Of a stretch of 50,221 nucleotides of DNA, positions 43,954 through 50,221 are shown piece by piece. The stretch covers positions 1-50,221 of the forward strand of contig URZX01000018.1 in assembly GCA_900552455.1 (NCBI GenBank), given 5' to 3'. Under the pieces are notes generated by a model. The model was not told where the DNA came from and ran no database searches. It saw nothing but the letters and a program-made list of their open reading frames with translations. Position numbers and translations under genes: made by a program. The DNA is from an uncultured Peptococcaceae bacterium (lineage in GTDB: Bacteria > Bacillota > Peptococcia > Peptococcales > Peptococcaceae). The first letter of the stretch is position 1. Each line of letters starts with the position of its first letter.

Positions 43954-43981
43954 GCGTCGGACGAATGTCCGGCGCTTTTTT
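43954..43981 (+). terminator. Terminator of the Phd/YoeB pair
   Basis: GCGTCGGAC, loop GAAT and GTCCGGCGC, then six T. The right half AATGTCCGGCGC plus the T run and CGTG is identical to the argH terminator. Confidence 0.88.
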
Positions 43982-43991
43982 CGTGTGGCGA

Positions 43992-44399
43992 TCAGCTGTC
44001 GTCGTGGCTGGTTGAATCGCGGACGTTCTCAATGAACCGCTTGAGGCCGCTCACCGGCGCGCCGAGCTTGCTGAGATTCTCGACGACGCTGGCGAGCTCG
44101 AGGGCGAGGTAGCCGAGATAAAGCACGATGAGGGCGGCGAGGCCTGCTTCGGCGGGGACGAGGGCGGAAACGGGGATGCAGCAGACGAGAACGAGGATCG
44201 AGGCGAGCTTTCGCAGGATGCCGTCGATGCCGCGCTGGCTGGTGAATTTCACGGCGGGATCGCGCCAGGCGGCGAAGCTCCCGAGGAGAAAATCAAGGAT
44301 CATGGCGATGCAGATGAGCGTGAGGATATACAACGCCTTGCCTTCTGTGGTGGAGACGGCCTGCTCGAGGGTGTTGAAAAGTTCCTGAGGGATGTTCAT
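43992..44399 (-). CDS. Phage-type holin (holin family 4-like)
   Basis: A 135-aa membrane protein with an N-terminal segment (ALYILTLICIAMILDFLLGS), a central loop ending SQRGIDGILRK, and two further hydrophobic stretches (LASILVLVCCIPVSAL and ALIVLYLGYLALELASVV). The SxxGxxGixRK loop is characteristic of toxin-secretion/phage-lysis holins. AAGGTGA precedes the ATG. Within the phage-like module it is the last intact gene; an intact endolysin is not seen next to it. Confidence 0.85.
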   Translation of the reverse strand: MNIPQELFNTLEQAVSTTEGKALYILTLICIAMILDFLLGSFAAWRDPAVKFTSQRGIDGILRKLASILVLVCCIPVSALVPAEAGLAALIVLYLGYLALELASVVENLSKLGAPVSGLKRFIENVRDSTSHDDS

Positions 44400-44430
44400 G
44401 GGGTCACCTTCTTTCTTTATGCCTGATTGA

Positions 44431-44460
44431 TTGACAATGTATGCCTTTCTGGCGTAAAAT
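44431..44460 (+). promoter_or_regulatory. Promoter of the solitary antitoxin gene
   Basis: TTGACA (44431-44436), an 18-bp spacer and TAAAAT (44455-44460). GCCTTTC (44443) and GAAAGGC (44467) form an inverted repeat around the -10 box, a likely operator. Confidence 0.65.
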
Positions 44461-44484
44461 AATGGTGAAAGGCAGGTGGATGTG

Positions 44485-44736
44485 ATGAGTACACAAAGCA
44501 CAAACATTCGCATTGACACGGAGCTGAAGCGGCAGGCACAGCAGCTCTTCAGCGATCTTGGGATGGATATGACGACGGCGGTGAATATTTTCCTGCGCCA
44601 GGCTGTGCGGGAGCAGGCGATCCCGTTTCGCATCGGCGAGCCGCGAGAAATGCTGGCCAGTGATGAGGATGTGCTGGCGGTGTCGCGACGCCTGATCGAC
44701 AAGAATCGCGCGGCTTATGAGGAGCTGGCGAAATGA
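44485..44736 (+). CDS. Solitary RelB/DinJ-family antitoxin
   Basis: An 83-aa ribbon-helix-helix antitoxin with TNIRIDTELKRQAQQLFSDL and MTTAVNIFLRQAVREQAIPF, clearly related to the DinJ-like protein at 42234. AGGTGG precedes ATG 44485. No toxin gene follows: 14 bp after the stop a repeat element begins. It may be an orphan that could cross-neutralise the YafQ-like toxin nearby, or its toxin was lost when the element inserted. Confidence 0.85.
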   Translation: MSTQSTNIRIDTELKRQAQQLFSDLGMDMTTAVNIFLRQAVREQAIPFRIGEPREMLASDEDVLAVSRRLIDKNRAAYEELAK

Positions 44737-44750
44737 TCCGGCTCTATTTA

Positions 44751-45031
44751 AGGTAGGAGGTAGGAGGTAGCCCTTCGGGGCCAGCGCGCGTTGCTTGCTG
44801 GCAGGGAGGAGGTTGTATTGAAGAAGGCGGGGCGTTTGTGATTTCTCACGAGCGCTCCGCCTTTGTTCAGGTAGGTGGTTTTCTTTTTGTTGCTGTGCGC
44901 GAGATTTTCGGATGATGCGCGGCGCTTGTCATGGGCGACGGTCGCTGCGCATTTCTCGTCAAAACCTCCTACCTACTCCCTGCGGGCAAGCGATAGCGCG
45001 TCCGCCGCGCGAAGCGCGCTACCTCCTACCT
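44751..45031 (+). mobile_element. MITE-like element, copy A
   Basis: 281 bp bounded by AGGTAGGAGGTAG and its exact inverse CTACCTCCTACCT. Shares with copies B and C an internal part with CGGATGATGCG, AACGGTCGCTGCGC-like sequence (here GACGGTCGCTGCGC), CGTCAAAACCTCCTACCT, CCTGCGG-CAAGCG and GTCCGCC. No ORF of its own. The right end is 11 bp from the DUF2922 stop. Confidence 0.8.
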
Positions 45032-45042
45032 CAGCAAAGCGT

Positions 45043-45306
45043 TTACGCTGCGGCTGGGTAATCGTTATCGCCGGAATCGTCGGTGTTATCAAACAGGACG
45101 GTATCGGTGGTGGTGCTGTACTTGGCGCCGAGGGCTTCGGTGTAAGCTGCGCCCTTGGAAGTTGCGAAGCAGTTGGCGTCGACCATGGCGGTCATTGCTG
45201 CGCCGATGGTCTCTTTGCTCATGCTGGCTTTGGCGTCAGACAGGGTCATGGTGGTCTCACCGCCGCCCTGCACACCGAAGGTGAGAACGAGTTTGGTTTC
45301 TGCCAT
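45043..45306 (-). CDS. DUF2922-family small protein
   Basis: An 87-residue-class small protein (about 86 aa plus start) opening MAETKLVLTFGVQGGGETTM, the standard DUF2922 pattern, with an acidic tail. Function is unknown; in Firmicutes it usually accompanies DUF1659, a small sigma-like factor and a holin, as here. AAAGGAG precedes the ATG. Confidence 0.85.
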   Translation of the reverse strand: MAETKLVLTFGVQGGGETTMTLSDAKASMSKETIGAAMTAMVDANCFATSKGAAYTEALGAKYSTTTDTVLFDNTDDSGDNDYPAAA

Positions 45307-45345
45307 AATTTCACTCCTTTACTGAGAAATTGCTGAAGGTGGGGA

Positions 45346-45567
45346 TTATTCGGAAACGAGGGTTGCTTCGTCGACGCGCACGAGGCTGTGCCCGGTGCCG
45401 TCCATGAGGCCTGCGACGGCGGACATGCCTGCGTGCAGGGCGTCGTCGCTGACGTTCGCCACGAGATTCGAAAAAGTGCGGCTGGTCTGCACGGTCTCAG
45501 AGCCATCGCCTGGCATCTGGTAGACGATCTTGGCTTTGGTTTCCTGGTTGGTTTTTACTACGGCCAT
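45346..45567 (-). CDS. DUF1659-family small protein
   Basis: A 73-aa protein with the DUF1659 pattern (VVKTNQETKAKIVYQM, TSRTFSNLVANVSDDAL, VRVDEATLVSE). Function unknown. It precedes DUF2922 by 39 bp on the minus strand and shares its operon. AAAGGAG precedes the ATG, and repeat element B begins immediately upstream. Confidence 0.85.
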   Translation of the reverse strand: MAVVKTNQETKAKIVYQMPGDGSETVQTSRTFSNLVANVSDDALHAGMSAVAGLMDGTGHSLVRVDEATLVSE

Positions 45568-45588
45568 TGGGATTCACTCCTTTTTTTT

Positions 45589-45775
45589 AGGTAGGAGGGA
45601 GGAGGTAGCCGCGTTGCGGGGCAGCTTGCTTCGCTCGCTGGCAGGTAGGAGGTTTGCGGATGATGCGCAACGTTCGTCAAAGATAACGGTCGCTGCGCTG
45701 ACCACGTCAAAACCTCCTACCTTCTCCCTGCGGACAAGCGGTAGCGGGTCCGCCCCGAAGGGCTATCTCCTACCT
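45589..45775 (+). mobile_element. MITE-like element, copy B
   Basis: 187 bp, same family as copies A and C: left end AGGTAGGAGGGAGGAGGTAG, right end CTATCTCCTACCT (one mismatch in the terminal repeat). The internal core GCGGATGATGCG through CGTCAAAACCTCCTACCT and CCTGCGGACAAGCG is almost identical to copy C. It separates the sigma-like gene from the DUF1659 gene. Confidence 0.8.
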
Positions 45776-45843
45776 GCCTTCACTATTACTAGCGATTTTT
45801 GGCCGATTTTTAAACGGTCTCCCTGAAAAAATTTGATTTTTTT

Positions 45844-46200
45844 TCAAAAATTTTCGTTGGCTTCGAGTTTTTTTCTCAGCCGCTTGTAGGCGCGCTCTGC
45901 TTTTTGTCTGACGCCTTGCGGGCTGATTCCCCATTGGTCTGCAATTTCTTGGAGTGTTTTCTCTTTGTTCGCCAGCGCCCAGAGGGCTTCGACGAGCTCT
46001 GGCGGCTCTGCGGCGAGGGCTTCTCTGAGCGCTGCGCTCTGCGTCGCGCTCTCTACGCTTGGCGGTTGGTAAGCGGCGTGGATGGAGAGGGTGTCTTCGT
46101 CGGGCGTGCCGGACACGCCCTGCCACGAGATCTCACGGCTGTGAATCTCGCGCTCTTTTCGTCTTTCGCGGTTCACCTCATACCAGTAAGCGCGGTACAC
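45844..46200 (-). CDS. Small sigma-70-like factor (region 4 only clear)
   Basis: A protein of at least 118 aa. The C-terminal half is a region-4-like HTH (ALWALANKEKTLQEIADQWG, then ISPQGVRQKAERAYKRLR), and the N-terminal part has EVYRAYWYEVNRERRKERE, seen in the small sigma-like proteins that accompany DUF1659/DUF2922. GTG 46200 is the first standard start, but the frame continues upstream (VLPIYDEERHRVTGYSEVTE) into the end of the next gene without an ATG, GTG or TTG, so the true start may be the CTG near 46278. It probably directs transcription of this module; no classical region 2 is visible. Confidence 0.7.
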   Translation of the reverse strand: MYRAYWYEVNRERRKEREIHSREISWQGVSGTPDEDTLSIHAAYQPPSVESATQSAALREALAAEPPELVEALWALANKEKTLQEIADQWGISPQGVRQKAERAYKRLRKKLEANENF

Positions 46201-46274
46201 TTCTTCAGTGACTTCAGAGTAGCCGGTGACGCGGTGCCGCTCTTCGTCGTAGATGGGCAGGACAAAGTCGGCGC

Positions 46275-46520
46275 TCAGAACGGCATCGGCTCGCCCTCAA
46301 AATCGAGGGCCATGCCCTGCGCAAGCTCAGGGTGCTCGGCGAGGGTGGTGGCGATGAGCTGGATCAGAGCAAGCTGGTTGGTGAAGTGGTCCATCACAGC
46401 CAGCAGGGCAGCGCGCTCAACGTGCTTGCGGCGGCTGGCTTTTTGCTCGAGAAAAAAGGTGTTGGCGCTGTTGGCAAGGGCGTCGACAGCGGCAGAGAGG
46501 TGTTCCTGATAAGTCATCAT
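46275..46520 (-). CDS. Unrecognised 81-aa helical protein of the phage-like module
   Basis: A mostly helical, soluble protein (HLSAAVDALANSANTFFLEQ, LLAVMDHFTNQLALIQLIAT) that I do not recognise. AAGGATG lies upstream of two adjacent ATGs (46520 and 46517). Its end overlaps the possible upstream extension of the sigma-like gene. Confidence 0.6.
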   Translation of the reverse strand: MMTYQEHLSAAVDALANSANTFFLEQKASRRKHVERAALLAVMDHFTNQLALIQLIATTLAEHPELAQGMALDFEGEPMPF

Positions 46521-46556
46521 GGGCAGTCATCCTTTCAAATTGTTAATCTCAAATTC

Positions 46557-46757
46557 TTAATCATTCATGGCAGTGCATTCTTCCGCGTGGAGCTTGGCGA
46601 TGAGGGCCAGCGTGTCGAGCTTTTCCAGCATCGGGCGTGCATCGACAAGGCGCAGGCCCTCCACCTTCGCAAGCATCAGCAGGCTCGATGTGATCGTGCG
46701 GAGCACCTCGAGTTCGCAGACGAGATCGTCTGCTGCAGTGGGAGTGGTCGTGGTCAT
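46557..46757 (-). CDS. Unrecognised 66-aa helical protein of the phage-like module
   Basis: A short helical protein (LVCELEVLRTITSSLLMLAK, RPMLEKLDTLALIAKLHAEE) with AAAGGAGG before the ATG. Unknown function. It resembles the 81-aa neighbour in size and helix-rich composition only. Repeat element C begins 24 bp upstream of its start. Confidence 0.6.
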   Translation of the reverse strand: MTTTTPTAADDLVCELEVLRTITSSLLMLAKVEGLRLVDARPMLEKLDTLALIAKLHAEECTAMND

Positions 46758-46781
46758 AGGGAATCCTCCTTTCTGTTTATT

Positions 46782-47017
46782 AGGTAGGAGGTAGGAGGTA
46801 GCCGCTGTGCGTACCAGCTTGCTGCGCTCGCTGGCAGGTATCCTTTACAGGACTAGCTGCGCGTCGGGAATTTCGGCTATTGCCGTTCGTGAGGTTTGCG
46901 GATGATGCGTGGCGTTCGTCAAAGATAACGGTCGCTGCGCTGACCACGTCAAAACCTCCTACCTACTACCTGCGGACAAGCGATAGCGCGTCCGCCCCGA
47001 AGGGCTACCTCCTACCT
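46782..47017 (+). mobile_element. MITE-like element, copy C
   Basis: 236 bp bounded by AGGTAGGAGGTAG and CTACCTCCTACCT (perfect 13-bp inverted repeat). Nearly identical to copy B over its right 130 bp; a 45-50 bp segment around 46840-46890 is extra compared with B. It lies between the replication-type gene (stop 6 bp away) and the 66-aa gene. Confidence 0.8.
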
Positions 47018-47022
47018 TATTG

Positions 47023-47934
47023 CTATTCTTCCACGCTGGCAAAGTATGCAGCCCGCCGCGCCGCTTCGCCTGGTGCGTACGGCTGCACCTGTCTGCTGCG
47101 GGTCGAAGGCTTTGCCTCATGCTGCGGCAGCGGCTCGTAAGCGTCACCCGCGTAGTCCTCCCAGCGTCCGTTGAACCAGGTGCTGCCGTTTAGCCAGTTG
47201 CGGTCAAAGTTTGCCGCCTCCACCTCCGCCTTGTAGCGGTCGATCGCGCGCTGCATCTCCTCTGTGCTCACAGCGAACAGATTGCGTCTGGTGGATTCCG
47301 TGACCTTGTTCTTGCCGCGCTTGGCAGGGTAGAGCGCCCAGAGCGCTTCAAAATGGGCGTTCACCTCCTTTTTTGTTGGCGAACGGGAAGAGGAGAGACC
47401 CCCACCCCGTTCAGCGTCAGCTGAACACACCCCCGCCGCAACAGGTGCAGATCGCGCCGCAGGCTGCACAATAGGGGTATTATTACCTTTACCTTCAACA
47501 TTACCTTTTACTATGACATTACCTTTACCTATTACTGCTTGATTTGCTTGATTTGCTTCAAGGGTGCACGAAGGTGCTTGAACATTTTCAAGGGTGCTTG
47601 CTTTTGCTTCAGTTTCCTTGCGCTTGCGTTCATTTTTCGCGCGCTGCAATCCTCCCTTGCGCCCATTTTCTGCGCGGGCGTATTTCGTTTTCAGCCAGCG
47701 TTCGTCGTTTTCTTTCATCCCGCGCAGGATCGGCCCGAAAGCCATATCCGTGAGCGGGTCCAGCGTCGGCATTTCGCAGACACCACCCGTCGAAAGCATC
47801 GCGCGAAAAAGATTCGCAATCTGGTGATCGTCCAGCTTTTTGATCACCTCGTCGTAAATCGAGTAGTAAACGACAAAGCCAGGCTTATCTTCCGGCGCCG
47901 TCAGCACAGTTTCCGTGCGCGTTCTTTGTGTCAA
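47023..47934 (-). CDS. Phage-type replication protein (DUF6291-like N-terminus)
   Basis: A 303-aa protein. The N-terminal part (PGFVVYYSIYDEVIKKLDDH, LFRAMLSTGG) resembles DUF6291-type domains found in phage replication modules. A low-complexity linker with KGN repeats (IGKGNVIVKGNVEGKGNN) follows. The C-terminal part (NAHFEALWALYPAKRGKN, NWLNGSTWFNGRWEDY) is like the end of phage replication-initiation proteins. The start is TTG 47934 with AGGAGG 6 nt upstream. It is the largest gene of the module and suggests it can, or once could, replicate. Confidence 0.75.
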   Translation of the reverse strand: MTQRTRTETVLTAPEDKPGFVVYYSIYDEVIKKLDDHQIANLFRAMLSTGGVCEMPTLDPLTDMAFGPILRGMKENDERWLKTKYARAENGRKGGLQRAKNERKRKETEAKASTLENVQAPSCTLEANQANQAVIGKGNVIVKGNVEGKGNNTPIVQPAARSAPVAAGVCSADAERGGGLSSSRSPTKKEVNAHFEALWALYPAKRGKNKVTESTRRNLFAVSTEEMQRAIDRYKAEVEAANFDRNWLNGSTWFNGRWEDYAGDAYEPLPQHEAKPSTRSRQVQPYAPGEAARRAAYFASVEE

Positions 47935-47944
47935 TTAAATCCTC

Positions 47945-48118
47945 CTAACGCAACAGCTCGCCAGCGTATTTGCACCAGAGATTCGCCTTCGCCTCGTAAG
48001 CCGAAAGCGGGCAATTCTCCCGCGCATAGTCCGCAAAATCCCGCCGCTCGTAAAGCAGCACCCAGGCAAACGGACAAACATCGTTTGTCAACATACAGAG
48101 AGAAACCAACCCCTTCAT
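47945..48118 (-). CDS. Small 57-aa Cys-containing protein of the phage-like module
   Basis: Begins MKGLVSLCMLTNDVCPFAWV after a strong AGGAGGTG, 10 bp upstream of the replication gene. The open frame extends to 48241 but without a comparable ribosome site. Four cysteines in 57 residues; no recognised family. Confidence 0.5.
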   Translation of the reverse strand: MKGLVSLCMLTNDVCPFAWVLLYERRDFADYARENCPLSAYEAKANLWCKYAGELLR

Positions 48119-48266
48119 CTTCTCACCTCCTTTTCGTAAATGCGTACAGAGCCATACAGATCGTTGCTCCTGCCATGCAGGAATCATCTTCACGCCATCG
48201 CAGTCAACAGCCAATCGGTATCCATCAAAATAACTCCTCACCCCTCATTCCTAACTCCTCACTCGC

Positions 48267-48578
48267 TTACGCCGCCTCCCAGAACCCATCCATCCAGTCC
48301 TCCCAGCAGTCGTTCAGGCGCAGCGTCTCCTCCGCAATCTGTGTTTCGTACCACGTCCAGCCGTAGTCCTCCGCCAGGCTCATCAGCCCCGAGCGGCTGT
48401 AGCGGAAATTCGTCAGCTCCGCCGTCGCCACCGCATACGTCAGCACCTCACAAAAACGGCGAAACCCCTCCTCGTTCGAGAGCGCCAGAATACACGCCGG
48501 CATCCGCACCTCATCCTGCAAGCGGTGCAGCCGCGCCAGATAATTGCGCGCCCGCTTGCGGGCCTCGCGTTTGTCCAT
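48267..48578 (-). CDS. Unrecognised 103-aa basic-to-acidic helical protein
   Basis: N-terminal basic helix (MDKREARKRARNYLARLHRL), then a helical body ending in an acidic Trp-rich tail (DCWEDWMDGFWEAA). It starts directly at the stop of the preceding gene, so it is translationally coupled. Unknown function; a typical phage early gene by size and position. Confidence 0.6.
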   Translation of the reverse strand: MDKREARKRARNYLARLHRLQDEVRMPACILALSNEEGFRRFCEVLTYAVATAELTNFRYSRSGLMSLAEDYGWTWYETQIAEETLRLNDCWEDWMDGFWEAA

Positions 48579-48926
48579 TCACCCCACTTCCTTCAGGCCA
48601 GCGTTCTGCGCCAGCGCCTGCACCGCCAGCGACCCCTTCGCCGCCGCACGCACCGCCTGCGCCTGCGCAAACACCTCCGCATCGTAGTGCACCCGCGCCG
48701 CCTGCCAGATCGCGCTCGCCATCTCCGTCTTCATCATCCCCGCACCATCGTAGAGCTTCACCAGATCCACCAGCGGGCGCGGCACCATCGGCACAAAAAG
48801 CTCCAGCGCATAACCCAGCTGATGTGGCCATTTCTCCACAAACGCCCGCTGCAGCACATCCATATTCCACGTCTGCGCCAGGTAGCTGCTCGCCATCGTC
48901 TGTGCTAAAATCTTTGGGTTGTTCAT
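48579..48926 (-). CDS. Unrecognised 115-aa protein of the phage-like module
   Basis: A helical, Ala-rich protein (FAQAQAVRAAAKGSLAVQAL) starting MNNPKILAQTMASSYLAQTW. ATG 48926 is 9 nt from AAAGGA; ATG 48932 is too close to it. Unknown function. Coupled to the following 103-aa gene. Confidence 0.6.
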   Translation of the reverse strand: MNNPKILAQTMASSYLAQTWNMDVLQRAFVEKWPHQLGYALELFVPMVPRPLVDLVKLYDGAGMMKTEMASAIWQAARVHYDAEVFAQAQAVRAAAKGSLAVQALAQNAGLKEVG

Positions 48927-48997
48927 ATTCATCGTTCCTTTCAAAATCAGTCGTGCAACACAAAATGTGTCATAGCGTGTAAAAAAAATAATCCTAC

Positions 48998-49135
48998 TCA
49001 AAAAGTGTCAATCATAGGCCGCCGCGCTAGCCCCAGCCAGCGCCTTTCGCCCTCGCCAGAAGCAGCGCACCTCCTTCGTGCAGCCACAGAACACCGCCAC
49101 CAGCGCAGCTTGCAGCCAAATCGTTCGCGTCTCAT
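48998..49135 (-). CDS. Possible 45-aa Arg-rich early peptide
   Basis: ATG 49135 is preceded by GGAGGTG at good spacing and is the first possible gene behind the early promoter. The product is very Arg/Trp/Cys-rich. A second, overlapping frame encodes a hydrophobic peptide (TIWLQAALVAVFCGC) without a good start. Only one of the two, or neither, may be real. Confidence 0.3.
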   Translation of the reverse strand: MRRERFGCKLRWWRCSVAARRRCAASGEGERRWLGLARRPMIDTF

Positions 49136-49171
49136 ATGCGTTCACCTCCGTGTTCGTTTTCTGTGAGCACA

Positions 49172-49248
49172 TCATAGCACACAGCTGCAAAACGTGTCAA
49201 CCCCATTTGAGACAAAAACTTGAAAAATTACACAGAACGTGTTAAACT
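49172..49248. promoter_or_regulatory. Divergent early and repressor promoters with repeated operator-like sites
   Basis: Minus strand: TTGACA (49200-49195), 18 bp, TATGAT (49176-49171) for the early genes. Plus strand: TTGAAA (49220-49225), 17 bp, TAAACT (49243-49248) for the repressor. AACGTGTCAA (49191-49200) and AACGTGTTAA (about 49236-49245) overlap one promoter each. Related ATGTGTCA and AAGTGTCAA occur near 48965 and 49003. Confidence 0.6.
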
Positions 49249-49293
49249 ATCATTATAGAGCAAAAAAATCAATCCCCAAAGGAGGCCACCACC

Positions 49294-49671
49294 ATGGGAC
49301 AGACCTTCGCCCACATCTTAAAAAGCCTGCGCAACGAGCGCGGCCTTTCCCAGCAGGCCCTCGCCGACCAGCTCGGCATCAAGCGCTCCACCATCGGCAA
49401 CTACGAACAAGGCACCCGCTCCCCCGACATGGAAACCCTCGAAGCCATCGCCGATTATTTCAACGTCGACCTCGACTACCTCTACGGCAAAACCGCCGTC
49501 AGAAATAAATTCCAGCTCCTTAGCGCCAAAGGCGGCCAGGGCGGCATCCCCGAAACCATCGCCGCCCATTTCGAAGGCAAAACCTTCTCCGACCAGGCCA
49601 TCGACGACATCGCCCGCTTCATCGATTTCGTCGCCATGAAAGAAGCTCAGGAGAACGGAGGCCGCCCATGA
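49294..49671 (+). CDS. XRE-family (cI-like) repressor
   Basis: A 125-aa regulator with an N-terminal HTH (LKSLRNERGLSQQALADQLG, then IKRSTIGNYEQGTRSPDMET) and YFNVDLDYLYGKT, followed by a short helical dimerisation region. GGAGG precedes the ATG. It diverges from the early genes and overlaps the ImmA-like gene by 4 bp, the normal layout of a repressor/anti-repressor switch in integrative elements. Confidence 0.92.
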   Translation: MGQTFAHILKSLRNERGLSQQALADQLGIKRSTIGNYEQGTRSPDMETLEAIADYFNVDLDYLYGKTAVRNKFQLLSAKGGQGGIPETIAAHFEGKTFSDQAIDDIARFIDFVAMKEAQENGGRP

Positions 49672-50132
49672 CCCAGTACGAAGCCCTCGTCGACCACGCA
49701 GAAAGCCGCGGCATCCAGGTCATCGAGTTCGACTTCACAAGCGAGCTCAAAGGCCTCTGCATCGGCAATTACATCGGCATCAAAAAAGACCTCCCCGACG
49801 ACGAAAAGCTCGTCACCCTCTACGAAGAGCTCGCCCACGCCCAGACCAGCTTCGGCAACATCCTCGATCAGCGCAACCCAAATAACCGCAAACAGGAGCA
49901 GATCGCCCGTCGCCGCGCCCACGATGAATTTATGCCAGTGGATAAATTTGCCCGCATCATCGTCGCCCATCGCCCCGAAAACAAGTGGCAGCTCGCCGAG
50001 CTCATCGGCGCCCCCCAAGCCTACATCGACCAGCTCCTCGCCCACTACCAGCAGAAATACGGCCTCTACACCGAATTCGACGGCGGCTCCATCTGGTTCG
50101 ACCCGCTTGAGGTTGCGCTTTATGGAGAGTGA
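49668..50132 (+). CDS. ImmA/IrrE-family protein with degenerate metalloprotease motif
   Basis: A 154-aa protein coupled to the repressor. The central LVTLYEELAHAQTSFGNILD fits the ImmA/IrrE zinc-protease helix, but the first His of HExxH is replaced by Glu (EELAH), as in many phage versions. Later parts (RRAHDEFMPVDKFARIIVAH, and LLAHYQQKYG) match the family. In ICEBs1 ImmA cleaves the ImmR repressor; whether this variant is catalytic is doubtful. Confidence 0.85.
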   Translation: MTQYEALVDHAESRGIQVIEFDFTSELKGLCIGNYIGIKKDLPDDEKLVTLYEELAHAQTSFGNILDQRNPNNRKQEQIARRRAHDEFMPVDKFARIIVAHRPENKWQLAELIGAPQAYIDQLLAHYQQKYGLYTEFDGGSIWFDPLEVALYGE

Positions 50133-50167
50133 GGGGGGAGACGCAAAAAAACCAGGGCCCTCACACT

Positions 50168-50221
50168 TGACGTGCCCCCAATAATTTGGACACCCGAATT
50201 ATTGGGGGTATTTCTATTGTC
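50168..50221. mobile_element. Possible end of an IS3-family element (partial), also a strong hairpin
   Basis: The sequence TGACGTGCCCCCAATAATTT followed by GGACA looks like the terminal repeat of IS3/IS150-type elements (TG, then CCCC, then TTGGACA). CCCCCAATAATT (50175-50186) and AATTATTGGGGG (50197-50208) form a perfect 12-bp stem that could also end the ImmA transcript. The window stops before any transposase, so this stays open. Confidence 0.35.

Noticed and set aside
48140..48982. Long Pro/Ser/Ala-rich plus-strand open frame
   Set aside because: Antisense to three well-started minus-strand genes; the Pro/Ser richness comes from their codon bias.

Overview
The window looks like the chromosome of a strictly anaerobic, mid-GC Firmicute. 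Ribosome binding sites are strong (GGAGG type), promoters are of the TTGACA/TATAAT type, there are several TTG or GTG starts, and the lipoprotein and DUF1659/DUF2922 families are typical of Clostridia or Negativicutes. I do not assign a genus. About 42 kb is ordinary, tightly packed chromosome; the last 8 kb (42.1-50.2 kb) is accessory DNA.

Region 1 (1-15.4 kb) is a complete tungsten (or molybdenum) enzyme and cofactor locus. On the minus strand lie an aldehyde:ferredoxin oxidoreductase, a MoaD/ThiS-like sulfur carrier and its HesA/MoeB/ThiF-like activating enzyme. Diverging from them is one long operon: a HTH regulator with an oxyanion-sensor domain, moeA, a second moeA fused to the same kind of sensor domain, two FAD oxidoreductases, moaA, moaC and mog. 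A short minus-strand pair follows (moaE and a small CxxC protein), then the tungstate ABC transporter tupA-tupB-tupC. TupA appears to be circularly permuted: the segment that normally ends the protein precedes the TTTS tungstate-binding motif. The three tungsten-related promoter regions carry tandem 10-bp direct repeats (core YGAAM), which suggests one regulon run by the local regulator.

Region 2 (14.8-21.1 kb) holds an unrecognised 174-aa protein, a DHA2-type MFS exporter, a heterodimeric ABC exporter with one degenerate ATP site, and tRNA-Arg(CCG). Region 3 (21.1-32.0 kb) holds an amino-acid ABC binding protein and permease without an ATPase, separated by an inverted-repeat element, then ispE, glmU, prs, pth, mfd and a PpiC-type lipoprotein foldase. 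Region 4 (32.0-42.1 kb) has a CinA-C protein with an unusual N-terminal half, divergent from the arginine operon argC-J-B-D-(tyrA)-(109-aa unknown)-F-G-H. A palindrome containing both -35 boxes sits between them.

Region 5 (42.1-50.2 kb) starts with a DinJ/YafQ toxin-antitoxin pair bracketed by duplicated copies of the argH terminator. Broken gene pieces follow (response regulator, hexapeptide transferase, stalk-domain protein), then a Phd/YoeB-type pair bracketed by a short direct repeat. Next comes a minus-strand phage-like module: XRE repressor and ImmA-like protein diverging from small early genes, a replication-type protein, a sigma-like factor, DUF1659, DUF2922 and a holin. It has no capsid, terminase or integrase gene in view. 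Three copies of a 190-280 bp element with 13-bp terminal inverted repeats sit in its spacers, and the window ends in what may be the tip of an IS3-family element.
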